Of a stretch of 64,000 nt of DNA, positions 1 to 7,675 are shown piece by piece (positions within the stretch are counted from its first letter, which is position 1; each line of letters opens with the position of its first letter). The position numbers and the translations under genes are program-made. The stretch comes from Pycnococcus provasolii (Eukaryota; Chlorophyta; Pseudoscourfieldiophyceae; Pseudoscourfieldiales; Pycnococcaceae), in NCBI GenBank assembly GCA_938743325.2, contig OW568867.1, forward strand, positions 186,001 to 250,000, read 5' to 3'. The notes under the pieces were generated by a model. It was given only the letters and a program-made list of their open reading frames with translations. It was not told where the DNA came from and searched no databases.

Positions 1-891
1 CAAGCTCATGAAATGCGCGCCCGTCTGGTTGGTTGCTGCGAGCGTGCACGCCGGCATATGTTCGTTCGACGCGAACGTGTCACCTTGCCTTGCGGCGTCG
101 CAAGCGCGCAGGAACTCGGCGAAGAGTCCTGCGGCGGTGTCGACGTCGGACGTGACGTTGCGCAGTGCGCGTGCCATTCCTGCGTACTGCCGTTCCCCGC
201 CGCCTTCGCCAGCCTGCATCGTGCTCGCCTGCGCCGCGAATGCGACGGCAGACGCGGTTCCCGCCGCGGTCAGCCTGAGCACGTTGCTAGCCACAGCTAT
301 CGTAAGGTTCGCAGCTGCCAGTGCCGCAGCACTGCCGTAGTTACCGACCGTCTTCAGGCCGTTCGCGGCGTCGCCGGCGCCTAGTAGCAGGAGCAGCAGG
401 CTAACGAGAGCGAGCGTTCGAAACCACGTCCATCCTGAGTTTTGTGAAGAGCGCAGTTTCTGGTTTTGTGGCGTATTGAGTTTTTTGAATTTCGGCGCCG
501 CGAGGGTTGCGCCCCACACTCCCGCGCTTGCGTTTGCTTTTGCGTTTGCGTTTGCTTTTGCGTTTGCATTGCCCGTTGTGTTGTGCTGCATCGCGTTGTT
601 CGGCGGCGTCCGCAGACCCTGGTGTTGCAGTGTGCCAGGCGAGGAGACGCGTCGGGGCGAGCTCCCAGTCGCCTGCACTTGTTTCGGCGAAACTCTCACC
701 AAGTGCGCCGCCGCATGTGTTCCCCCCCCCTGCTTGTTTCCACTTCCGCCGGGGACATTGCCGGTACCCGCATTGCTCGTTGAAACGTGTGCTGAACCAG
801 CAGGCGGGGAGAGAGCATTCGCGGTTTCCCTAATAGAGGCGGAAGAAGAACCATGAGGCTGCATACCTACAGGTAGAGGCATGGCACGCAT
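1..891 (-). CDS. N-terminal part of a single-pass membrane protein of unknown function, running off the left edge
   Basis: Reading the minus strand from an ATG at 889-891, the frame stays open for 297 codons to position 1, and a TAG lies two codons upstream of that ATG, so this is a 5'-complete, 3'-truncated gene. The first 150 residues are low complexity, with a Gly-rich stretch near 47-57 and an Asn-Ala-Lys-Ala type repeat near residues 107-122. A hydrophobic leucine run at about 155-172 preceded by Arg looks like a signal anchor, which would put the Ala/Thr-rich segment after it in the lumen or outside the cell. Possible N-glycosylation sites (N-x-T) occur near residues 195, 246 and 288. 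No family is recognised. The plus-strand frames over the same bases are compositional shadows. Confidence 0.6.
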   Translation of the reverse strand, partial: MRAMPLPVGMQPHGSSSASIRETANALSPPAGSAHVSTSNAGTGNVPGGSGNKQGGGTHAAAHLVRVSPKQVQATGSSPRRVSSPGTLQHQGLRTPPNNAMQHNTTGNANAKANANAKANASAGVWGATLAAPKFKKLNTPQNQKLRSSQNSGWTWFRTLALVSLLLLLLGAGDAANGLKTVGNYGSAAALAAANLTIAVASNVLRLTAAGTASAVAFAAQASTMQAGEGGGERQYAGMARALRNVTSDVDTAAGLFAEFLRACDAARQGDTFASNEHMPACTLAATNQTGAHFMSL

Positions 892-1143
892 AAGCTAGAG
901 GCTATTAATGGAGTGTGCTGCAAGGCCGGGTGCCGGGCGTGGACGTGGGGAAAGGCGACGAACAGAGCCGACCAGATCTACCACTACGCGCCTTGGCCTC
1001 TTGGCCTGGGGGGGGGCGGGGGGGGGGGGGGAAGAGGCCTGGATTCCGAGACGGACGGAATGGAATCCAGCGGCGGGATTTTTTAGTTTTAGTTTTAGTT
1101 CTATTTCAGTTCGGGTCGGAGGTGGTTATTAGGAAACCGAACC
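892..1143. other. Intergenic stretch with a long G run, upstream of the left-edge gene
   Basis: No gene is seen. It contains G tracts at about 1009-1030 (almost uninterrupted) and a short AGTTTT-type repeat near 1083-1105. It probably holds the promoter of the minus-strand gene starting at 891. Confidence 0.5.
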
Positions 1144-1226
1144 ACCCTAACCATCTAACCCTAACCCTAACATCCTAACCCTAACCCTAATACCCTAACA
1201 CCCTAACCCTAACACCCTAACCCTAA
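1144..1226 (+). repeat. Interstitial telomere-type array, degenerate CCCTAA repeats
   Basis: About ten CCCTAA or near-CCCTAA units lie in a row, some with an extra CA or TA between them. This is the C-rich strand of a TTAGGG telomere repeat. The array stops exactly where the recombinase element begins (CCCTAA followed by TCTTCAG), so it looks like the target into which that element inserted. It is not a chromosome end, because a gene lies on its outer side. Confidence 0.9.
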
Positions 1227-1403
1227 TCTTCAGTTCTACTTGTTTAATTGGGGTTTTTGATTGGGGGGAGTCGCTCGCGCTGCTGGTTCTGGGCGGCCGC
1301 CAGGAGGGTCACGGCCCCTCTCGAGACCCTCGAGTGGCCTCTCCCTTAGGGCTGCGCGCGCGTATCCACTCTTGCTGTTGGTTGCTTGCTTCGCAAACAA
1401 CCT
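1225..1403 (+). repeat. 179-bp direct repeat A1 of the recombinase element
   Basis: Identical base for base, as read by eye, to 3551-3729 (offset 2326). It starts AATCTTCAG and ends in an imperfect hairpin at 1380-1402 (GGTTG paired with CAACC, TTGC with GCAA around a TTC loop), a possible recombinase-binding core. It also contains short palindromes (GGCGGCCGCC, CTCGAG twice). The short open frame inside it is repeated with it and is not taken as a gene. Confidence 0.92.
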
Positions 1404-1567
1404 AACAGCCGCACTACACACGAGTAGTGGGAGGTCGAACACACGTCGGACGCGTCTTCGAGGGACGTAGTTTGTACACCGAAACGGTCTAAGTATCTAC
1501 GCTTAGATCTAGGCATCAGCAATCTTCGATTGGAAGTTTACTGTGCAGATCCTTAATCGATTGATTA
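1404..1567 (+). promoter_or_regulatory. Leader between repeat A1 and the first element ORF
   Basis: A 164-bp unique segment between the left repeat and the first ORF, with no counterpart after A2. It must hold the promoter or leader for the element genes unless transcription starts inside A1. Confidence 0.35.
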
Positions 1568-2308
1568 ATGGCTGACGCGCCGAACGAACTCGAGGTTCTG
1601 GAAGCTCGTCGCGAAATATTGCAGCTGGAGATTAGTCAGATTACGCTTGCACAGGAGCGCCGCGCAGCTGCAGAAGCTGAGCAGAAAGGCAAGAAGGCTG
1701 TCGACGAAGGAGGCGAGCCCACGTTAGATTACGTGGTGCCTGCCATCTACCCGGACGCTCGCCACGCGGAGTCGCTACCTACGGCTGGGATTCTGCGTCG
1801 CGGCAAGCCAACCCTGCTTTCTTTGCCGTCGAACCCTGTCCTTCAGCACCTAGAGGCTGAATCGGTTAAACAGGGACACGCGTCGTCCCACAACGCGTGG
1901 ATTTTCCGATCGATTGTGAGTGTCAGCGCATACCTGGAACTCGGAGTGTTGAGTCTGCAACAAGAGACCGACGACCGAGTGGAGGATTTAGCGACTTACG
2001 TCGAAGGAGAGCTGGACGTCGAGCGAGGAGACGACGGGAAACCGTTAGATCCAGACGGAGACGCCCTGGTTCACTTCAACGAGCTGAACAAGAAGATCGC
2101 GGAGATCGACTCCGTTCTGGAGCGCACGCGCAACACGCTCACAGGCGTCCTGGAGCTCGCCGCTGAGCTCGAGGACTTCTTCGCGCGGATCCCGGCTCAC
2201 ACCGGGCTGTTCATCCCGGGCCGACGACGGACGGCACACGGGGCAGGAGCGCCTCGCTGGGACGTCGTGGTATATCACATACCACGGCGACCGCCCCGGC
2301 ATTCGTGA
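1568..2308 (+). CDS. Element ORF1, gag-like or accessory protein of 246 residues
   Basis: It begins at an ATG and is the first ORF of the mobile element. The N-terminus (about residues 6-50) is a charged amphipathic helix likely to form a coiled coil. A middle helical region (about 110-170) is followed by another coiled-coil-like segment (about 165-205) and an Arg-rich C-terminus. I recognise no zinc knuckle, protease or RT motif. Position and architecture resemble the gag-like first ORF of DIRS-type elements, but homology is not shown. Its TGA at 2306-2308 overlaps the frame of the recombinase ORF, which is open from 2167. Confidence 0.6.
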   Translation: MADAPNELEVLEARREILQLEISQITLAQERRAAAEAEQKGKKAVDEGGEPTLDYVVPAIYPDARHAESLPTAGILRRGKPTLLSLPSNPVLQHLEAESVKQGHASSHNAWIFRSIVSVSAYLELGVLSLQQETDDRVEDLATYVEGELDVERGDDGKPLDPDGDALVHFNELNKKIAEIDSVLERTRNTLTGVLELAAELEDFFARIPAHTGLFIPGRRRTAHGAGAPRWDVVVYHIPRRPPRHS

Positions 2309-3522
2309 TTCCGCGCAGGCGCGTAGCGCCGCGCGTCCAGCGGCAGTACAAGGTGCAGCAGGGGGCGATCGCACCGTGGGCTGGCGCGATTCGAAAACGC
2401 ATGGAGCGCATTGCGCCGGGCGACCCTGACGGCTTAACCGATTGGATTGGCCAGTCCTTGTCAGCTGGATCGTACCGTACGTACGGAGGAACATGGCGTA
2501 TGTTCCAGAAATACTGCGATGAAGCTGGCGTCTGCTCGCTGCCGGCTACGTCGTACACGGTCGCATGCTACCTCAAGTGGCTGGGCGAGCGTGGCACGGT
2601 GCAGAAGAAATCACTGAAACCGTATCTCTCGGTGATTAACACCGTGCACAAAGACTTGGGTTACCGTCAGCGTCCCGCGATTGGCGCTCTCGTAAAATCC
2701 ATGAAGCAGGCCTACGGGCGCAAGGTAATTCGCATCAGGCCGGCACCGCGCATCCTGGTGATGCCCGCACGCATCATCCTGGACATGTGGCGCCGCGTGG
2801 AGAAGCTCACAGCTCTACCTGATCTCGAGTACATTACCAAGCTCCCCGAGATTCGGGCACTCCTCGCGTGCATTGTCTGCTACATTACCGGGTCGCGCCC
2901 GAGTTCCATCGCGTTACTGCCGCTGACGGGTGTCGCGTTCGCACTGGGCTCGGAGCTTGGCATCCAGCGCTCTTACGTCAAGACTGCTCCGGATGCTTGC
3001 GACTTCGACGTTCCCGGCCGCAGAACGGTCAGCTGGCCAGTGACTGCCACGTGGCAGACGCTGGGCCGAATGCTCATGCGCTACGACCGGATGCGCCGGC
3101 GGGTGTGCTCGCGGGCGACGTACTTCTTCAACCTTGGGGAGAAGGCGCGCGGCGACGCGTTTGCGCGCTGGCTGCCGGTAGCGCTGCGAGCTGTGGGAGC
3201 TGCAGCCCCGCCCAACGGACACTACGCGCCCAAGAGCTTTCGCTCTGGGTTCGCGTCCGCGGTGACCGCGATGAACGTCTCACCCGATAGACGAAACTAC
3301 ATCGCGGGCTGGGCTGCAAACTCGCATGCGGTCGGCACTCACTACGTCGACAACAGTGTCGTCGTTGACGACGCCGCCCGCTTCCTTTTTGGCCATCTCA
3401 TCGGCTTGCCGCCGCCTCCTGTAGAGGTGCCTGTCGCGCCTGTCGCGCCTTGGAGCTCGCCGCTGGCCAATTTGGCGTCACGATTGGTGACACTCGTCTC
3501 TCCTCTTCGTGGAGATACGTGA
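2305..3522 (+). CDS. Element ORF2, tyrosine recombinase with a Lys in place of the first conserved His
   Basis: Residues about 55-125 look like the helical core-binding (SAM-like) domain of tyrosine recombinases, and the C-terminal half is the catalytic domain. The fingerprint is R198 (ITGSRPSS), K310-S-F-R313, W336 (AGWAANS) and Y347 (THYVDN), numbered from the GTG at 2305. The K-S-F-R box matches the H-S-F-R box of DIRS-type recombinases except for His to Lys. The frame is open from 2167, overlaps ORF1 by 142 nt and lies in the -1 frame; the first ATG is at 2401. Expression may therefore use a GTG, a frameshift or the internal ATG, which gives 373 residues and keeps both domains. The C-terminal Pro/Val-rich tail is not conserved. 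Confidence 0.85.
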   Translation: MIPRRRVAPRVQRQYKVQQGAIAPWAGAIRKRMERIAPGDPDGLTDWIGQSLSAGSYRTYGGTWRMFQKYCDEAGVCSLPATSYTVACYLKWLGERGTVQKKSLKPYLSVINTVHKDLGYRQRPAIGALVKSMKQAYGRKVIRIRPAPRILVMPARIILDMWRRVEKLTALPDLEYITKLPEIRALLACIVCYITGSRPSSIALLPLTGVAFALGSELGIQRSYVKTAPDACDFDVPGRRTVSWPVTATWQTLGRMLMRYDRMRRRVCSRATYFFNLGEKARGDAFARWLPVALRAVGAAAPPNGHYAPKSFRSGFASAVTAMNVSPDRRNYIAGWAANSHAVGTHYVDNSVVVDDAARFLFGHLIGLPPPPVEVPVAPVAPWSSPLANLASRLVTLVSPLRGDT

Positions 3523-3528
3523 CTATGA

Positions 3529-3552
3529 TGGCAATACTGGCCCCCCCTAAAA
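3529..3552 (+). repeat. 24-bp direct repeat B1
   Basis: Starts TGGCAATACTGG and ends CCCCCCCTAAAA. Identical to 3822-3845. It lies 6 bp after the recombinase stop codon and abuts repeat A2. Confidence 0.85.
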
Positions 3553-3729
3553 TCTTCAGTTCTACTTGTTTAATTGGGGTTTTTGATTGGGGGGAGTCGC
3601 TCGCGCTGCTGGTTCTGGGCGGCCGCCAGGAGGGTCACGGCCCCTCTCGAGACCCTCGAGTGGCCTCTCCCTTAGGGCTGCGCGCGCGTATCCACTCTTG
3701 CTGTTGGTTGCTTGCTTCGCAAACAACCT
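3551..3729 (+). repeat. 179-bp direct repeat A2
   Basis: Second copy of the A repeat, identical to 1225-1403. The B1/A2 junction (CCCCCCCTAAAA followed by TCTTCAG) has the form expected of two element ends joined by site-specific recombination. Confidence 0.92.
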
Positions 3730-3821
3730 CCCACCCTCCCTCCCTGTTGACTATAGTTGGTTACTGGAGCAGGAGACCTACTTTTGGTTTAATTTCGGTT
3801 TGTGTAAAAGATGACCTTCAT

Positions 3822-3845
3822 TGGCAATACTGGCCCCCCCTAAAA
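3822..3845 (+). repeat. 24-bp direct repeat B2 at the right end of the element
   Basis: Identical to B1. The sequence immediately after it reads CCCTAACGGG, that is, telomere-like sequence resumes on the right flank. The 92 bp between A2 and B2 (3730-3821) are unique. Confidence 0.82.
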
Positions 3846-4070
3846 CCCTAACGGGACTTGGTTTTGGATTTGTTTCCCTTCCCTTCCCTCTCAGCCTCTC
3901 GTGTCCTGCTGATTTTTTTGATTTCAAAGTCCTGGTTGGTTGGTTTGAACTTTGAAAGTTTTTTGCATGCCATATGGGATGGCGGCGCCCTACTCACATG
4001 TGAGTCTTTTGTGAGATTGTTGCAGTAGCATCAAAGAAGTGCACTGTGAAGAAGATAGCTACCTTAAGAT

Positions 4071-5594
4071 ATGTATTCAAGCATGGAGCTGCTCACACAC
4101 TTAAAAGCTGCCTTGCCGTTCGTATCCAACCTCCCCACATCGGTTCTCTCGGGTCTCGCATACAGCGCGCGCGTCATTGGCGTGAAACCATGTGTAATTG
4201 CGTGGACATCTCGAGACAAATCTGACGTCGTCATGCTCGCGGCTGGACGCGCGCGCATCGCAAGACCAAAACATACACGCTCGTCGTCGTCGTCGATGGA
4301 AGCAGGCGAACACGTCAAACAAAAAGACGTTGACGTGCTCGCGCAAATACGAACGGGCGCCGTCGTCAACTGGGAAAACCAAGAGCTCGGCGATGACGCC
4401 GTCTTGATCGCAGGTGCAGGAGAAGACGAAGAAGAAGGAGAAGACGAAGACGTTGACGACGGAGGGATGTCGCCAGGAGAAGCGTGCGTTCTGCTCATCT
4501 TGCCTCGTGCACTCTTGCGATCGAAACTGTCGAGCGATACGGCCGCACAACAGACGATGGACGACGCCGCGCGCGTCGTCGAACAAGAGGTGGCACGTGG
4601 ACGAAGAAAGGTAAACGACCTTAATGTCATGCATGCTATGCAGGTGGATGCAGTCGGTAGACTCGACGTCGCGCTCACCGACGCCACGGCAAGCGCCGCC
4701 GCGACTGTGCAGATCATGCGAGAAAGACAAGAGAGCGCGCCGAGCTTTCCGATGCTAGATAGCGTACCTGATGGCGAGGAAGACTATTTCAATCAAACGC
4801 CAGCTGGTTTCGACGAAGTTTCCGCGTTTCTCGCCGCGCAAAAGCAGCAAGCAGCCGAGCAGCCGACTGAGGAGGACGTCAGTCGTCGCGCATCTCGTGC
4901 ATCGGAGGATTTGACGAGCTACCTTCATGCGCAGCAGGAGGAGAACGTCGCCGACGTTGAGGGTGTGAGGGACGGCGAGGAAGACTATTTCAATCAAACG
5001 CCAGCTGGTTTCGACGAAGTTTCCGCGTTTCTCGCCGCGCAAAAGCAGCGAGCAGCCGAGCAGCCGACTGAGGAGGACGTCAGCCGTCGCGCATCGGAGG
5101 ATTTGACGGGCTATCTTCATGCGCAGCAGGAGGAGAACGTCTCCTACATTGAGAAGGAGGAGAGCACCCCATCGCCGGACGAGCGCGAGAAGCAGTCGGC
5201 GCACGCCCACGCTCGGTTTGGGCAGCCCTCTCTGCCTTCGATTTCGCGCGCGATGGCTGAGGTCGAGCAGCAGTTGCTTCGCGCACGCGTGAGTGCGCCC
5301 GTCAGACGTCACCAGAATTTTGCTACGCCGGCAATGGCTACGCCGGCGATGGCAGCGGCTACGCCGGTAATGGCAGCGGCTACGCCGACGGTCATGCCTC
5401 AGCCGCAACTGCAAGGTGACAGCCACCTCGACCTCGTTCAGCAGCTCGCTGCGCGTCTCGCGGAGGCCGAGGCTAAGCTCGCCAAGGCTGTTTCTGTTGC
5501 CGCGGCGTGGAAAGCAAAGTGCGCGGAGGAGAGGCGCAAGTCCGCGCGCCTGGAGGCTGCACTGCACGCGTTAACGTCCACGGGAGGTTTGTAG
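4071..5594 (+). CDS. Cyclic-nucleotide-binding-like protein with duplicated acidic repeats
   Basis: A 507-residue protein starting at ATG 4071. Residues about 5-60 (HLKAALPFVSNLPTSVLSGL onwards) and a segment near 130-150 resemble the first strands and the last strand/helix of a cyclic-nucleotide-binding domain, but acidic insertions interrupt it and no phosphate-binding cassette is visible, so ligand binding is doubtful. Residues about 234-300 are followed by a near-identical second copy (nt 4770 and 4971, spacing 201 nt = 67 residues) with the motif GEEDYFNQTPAGFDEVSAFL. A short Ala-Thr-Pro repeat (near 5325-5395) and a C-terminal coiled coil (about 455-500) follow. The function is unknown; the repeats suggest a scaffold or adaptor. 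Confidence 0.65.
   Translation: MYSSMELLTHLKAALPFVSNLPTSVLSGLAYSARVIGVKPCVIAWTSRDKSDVVMLAAGRARIARPKHTRSSSSSMEAGEHVKQKDVDVLAQIRTGAVVNWENQELGDDAVLIAGAGEDEEEGEDEDVDDGGMSPGEACVLLILPRALLRSKLSSDTAAQQTMDDAARVVEQEVARGRRKVNDLNVMHAMQVDAVGRLDVALTDATASAAATVQIMRERQESAPSFPMLDSVPDGEEDYFNQTPAGFDEVSAFLAAQKQQAAEQPTEEDVSRRASRASEDLTSYLHAQQEENVADVEGVRDGEEDYFNQTPAGFDEVSAFLAAQKQRAAEQPTEEDVSRRASEDLTGYLHAQQEENVSYIEKEESTPSPDEREKQSAHAHARFGQPSLPSISRAMAEVEQQLLRARVSAPVRRHQNFATPAMATPAMAAATPVMAAATPTVMPQPQLQGDSHLDLVQQLAARLAEAEAKLAKAVSVAAAWKAKCAEERRKSARLEAALHALTSTGGL
4770..5141 (+). repeat. Two tandem 201-nt coding repeats
   Basis: Copies begin at 4770 and 4971. Long stretches are identical at the nucleotide level, including third codon positions, so the duplication is recent or maintained by gene conversion. 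The second copy lacks a few codons in the Arg/Ser-rich part. Confidence 0.85.
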
Positions 5595-5625
5595 ACCCTG
5601 TTACATATTATTTTCTTCTCTGAAA

Positions 5626-6342
5626 CTATTTCCTCAGGCCTATATTCATGTGCGGCTTCTCGAACGTGCCAACGAAGTCGCCCTTCACCTTGCGTCCGAT
5701 GGTTGCAGCTTGACCGCCCACGGACGTGGGGGCGCACTTATCGCGCTTGGCCGTCTTAATGAGCTCCAACGCCTCCGCTCCGCTGGACGCTGTGGCTGCG
5801 AGGCTGGCGCCTGCAAATTCCCTGTTATGCCGCATATCAAGCCTTGCGTTGACCATCTTCCTGCTCGGATACATGGTGTCCACGTTCTCTGGCACGCCGT
5901 AGTTATTCGCCTTGGACCCTGACCACAGGTACGTGTGCAGTCGCTTCGCCTCAAGTTTCGGCTCCTGGAATGCGAGGCCTGAGACTGTCGCCTTGTACTC
6001 CGCGCCTGGGTTGCGTCCGTGTCCGAGTATGTGAGGCGCGGGCACGTTCTGGAATCTCCCGTTGTTTTCGTAGTAGTCGCGTCTCTCGTATGTGCTGAGA
6101 AGCTCGTCGCCCGCCTTTCCCACGGCGGTGTACGACGCCTTGGCTGTCGACGTGAACTGCTCTGCGGGCGAGGGCGTTCCGCACCCTCCCATGAGCGTGT
6201 TAAGGCCGGCGAGGCTGTCGGTGTGCGTCGCGTGGTCCTCGACCCAGTTTTCGATGCACACTCCGAGGCGGAACTGGTTCTTGTGTCCGGAGAGGCCGAT
6301 GCCCGTGCCGACGTGTCGCGACCACCTATCCTGGCGCGCCAT
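5626..6342 (-). CDS. Possible ciliary microtubule-inner protein, CFAP107-like
   Basis: Taking the ATG at 6340-6342 gives 238 residues beginning MARQDRW; the frame is open upstream but that part is Arg/Pro-rich and looks untranslated. The protein is rich in Tyr, Asn and Gly with no long helices, typical of microtubule-inner proteins. The segment FRLGVCIENWVED followed by STYERRDYYENN and a later SKANNYGVPE recalls the order GNWxEE, STYxxHY, NYG in CFAP107 (C1orf158). The similarity is judged by eye and weak. Other axonemal genes in the window make a flagellar role plausible. Its 3' end converges with the preceding gene, 31 bp apart. Confidence 0.45.
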   Translation of the reverse strand: MARQDRWSRHVGTGIGLSGHKNQFRLGVCIENWVEDHATHTDSLAGLNTLMGGCGTPSPAEQFTSTAKASYTAVGKAGDELLSTYERRDYYENNGRFQNVPAPHILGHGRNPGAEYKATVSGLAFQEPKLEAKRLHTYLWSGSKANNYGVPENVDTMYPSRKMVNARLDMRHNREFAGASLAATASSGAEALELIKTAKRDKCAPTSVGGQAATIGRKVKGDFVGTFEKPHMNIGLRK

Positions 6343-7166
6343 GGTGATGCTTGCTGTGCAGGAGTGGGACGAACGAACTGGGGTGCAAGGCCGAGGAGGA
6401 GGAGGGGCGGGGATGTGCAGGCCTCGCACGTTGCAACGACAGAGGAATAGAGGAACAGGGGCAGGAAAGCAAGGCAAGGCAACAACGCGACGACGACGAC
6501 GCACAACCCAAGAAACACACCGACTACTGCCCGACCAGATGAGCCGACCTGGATTGGCCCGGATTGGCCGGGTGCTCGATGTGCAGTGCAGTGCAGTGCA
6601 TGATTGCACCAGTGCAGGCAACCTCGTTGGATCGGCTGATTTACATATTATTATTTTACGCGCACATCCTGCGTCCTGCCTGTCGCCTGATTGAGGTAAT
6701 ACAGTACATAATCATGTAACGGTGAGCTGTGGCATAAAAGGTTGGGCTGCCATCACCGCTGTGGCATAAAAGGATCCGATGAGCCTCGCCATGATGACAG
6801 GCCGGTCAATGTCCACCTCTCTCGATGAGAACACGGTAAGGTTTTAAGGTTACGTGCTTGCCTGACCTGACCACCTCAATGGACGTGCGCGTAGTACGGG
6901 ACCCGTACGATTCACGATTGGCATTTGGAATTACATAGCCTTATTACACAATTGAGTGACGCCTCTCCTCGACTTCTTTGTATGGTTTGTATGGTTAGTC
7001 TAAGGCGTGTTGTGTTTGGTTCTCGTCTCGGCCATGTGAAAAAAGTCACACGCCCACGCTGCCAAAGATTGGCACATTCAGGCAAATCTCGCCTTGCGTC
7101 GTCGGGTCAAAGTCGCCGTGAGTCGGGACCTGTCGTCAGAGCCTGTGAGCCTTTGCGCTGCCTGCC
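6343..7166. other. Intergenic region between divergent genes
   Basis: An 824-bp shared upstream region for the minus-strand gene at 6342 and the plus-strand gene at 7167. It contains a TGCAG-type repeat near 6582-6600 and a twin TATA-like motif at 6726-6773. No gene or RNA is recognised. Confidence 0.5.
6726..6773 (+). promoter_or_regulatory. Twin TATA-like direct repeat
   Basis: The 16-mer GCTGTGGCATAAAAGG occurs at 6726-6741 and again at 6758-6773, 32 bp apart (about three helical turns). CATAAAAGG resembles a TATA box, but the nearest plus-strand start codon is about 390 bp away. Confidence 0.35.
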
Positions 7167-7631
7167 ATGGTAGCCTACCACAACGGCCTTTTCGATGCCG
7201 AGTTCCAGGTTCCAACGCTCGTCCAACTATTCTTTGTCATTCAGTGCATTTGGACCGGCGTCATGGGATTTCTCTGCACATACGAACCGGCATTCTCGCC
7301 AATCAATGATACTGGCGTGTTCACCCGCAAAGGGTCCAAAGAGCAGTTTGTACACCCCAACGTGCGCGGCGCGTGGAGCGTCAGGGGCGGTTCGATGTTC
7401 CTCGTGGCGGCGGGCGCACTCTACTTTGGGACGCGAGAGACCTACCTCGTGGCGATGGCGGCGATCACATGGAGGGAGGCTTATGACTGCATCGAGCTGC
7501 AGCTCTACAAGAAGGACGCCTACAAGATCCTGAGCCGCGTGTGGTTCTCGCCTATTGGCCCCATGCCGCCGCTCTTGTCCTTCAACCTGCTGAACGCGCT
7601 CGCCTTGTGGGCTATTCTGAAGGCGAGTTAA
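7167..7631 (+). CDS. Small multi-pass membrane protein of unknown function
   Basis: 154 residues from ATG 7167. Hydrophobic segments lie at about 15-40, 75-95 and 130-152. The pattern of a first membrane helix, an Arg-Gly-Gly start to the second (VRGGSMFLVAAG) and a charged Trp-Arg-Glu..Asp segment afterwards is reminiscent of small DUF4267/DUF4345-type proteins, but I do not claim membership. Its stop codon is 44 bp from that of the convergent AIM24 gene. Confidence 0.6.
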   Translation: MVAYHNGLFDAEFQVPTLVQLFFVIQCIWTGVMGFLCTYEPAFSPINDTGVFTRKGSKEQFVHPNVRGAWSVRGGSMFLVAAGALYFGTRETYLVAMAAITWREAYDCIELQLYKKDAYKILSRVWFSPIGPMPPLLSFNLLNALALWAILKAS

Positions 7632-7675
7632 CCCCGACGCATCAACGAATAACGGGTTACAAAATGGAAGGTCGC

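Larger units (their letters stand above)
1225..3845 (+). mobile_element. Tyrosine-recombinase mobile element inserted in telomere repeats
   Basis: The element carries a gag-like ORF and an overlapping tyrosine-recombinase ORF between two identical 179-bp direct repeats (A1 1225-1403, A2 3551-3729). A 24-bp direct repeat (B1 3529-3552, B2 3822-3845) sits just before A2 and at the far end. The order A1-ORFs-B1-A2-B2 resembles the split direct repeats of PAT/Ngaro/DIRS elements, but no reverse transcriptase or RNase H is present. An equally good reading is a full unit (1227-3552) followed head to tail by a deleted unit (3553-3845), as expected of a Crypton-like DNA element using one attachment site. 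Both outer flanks are CCCTAA repeats. The identity of the A copies implies a recent event. Confidence 0.8.

Noticed and set aside
8-384. Plus-strand open frames at the left edge
   Set aside because: They are antisense to a longer minus-strand frame (1-891) that has a start codon, a membrane segment and protein-like composition.
1144-1226. A true chromosome end
   Set aside because: A gene lies on the outer side and the array is short and degenerate, so it is interstitial.
1261-1470. A short hydrophobic ORF inside repeat A1, repeated at 3587-3814
   Set aside because: The first 48 codons are shared because the DNA repeat is shared; the ends differ after the repeat boundary, as expected of a non-coding repeat.
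1568-2308. Retroviral-type gag with zinc knuckles
   Set aside because: No CCHC motif is present, so only a position-based gag-like label is used.
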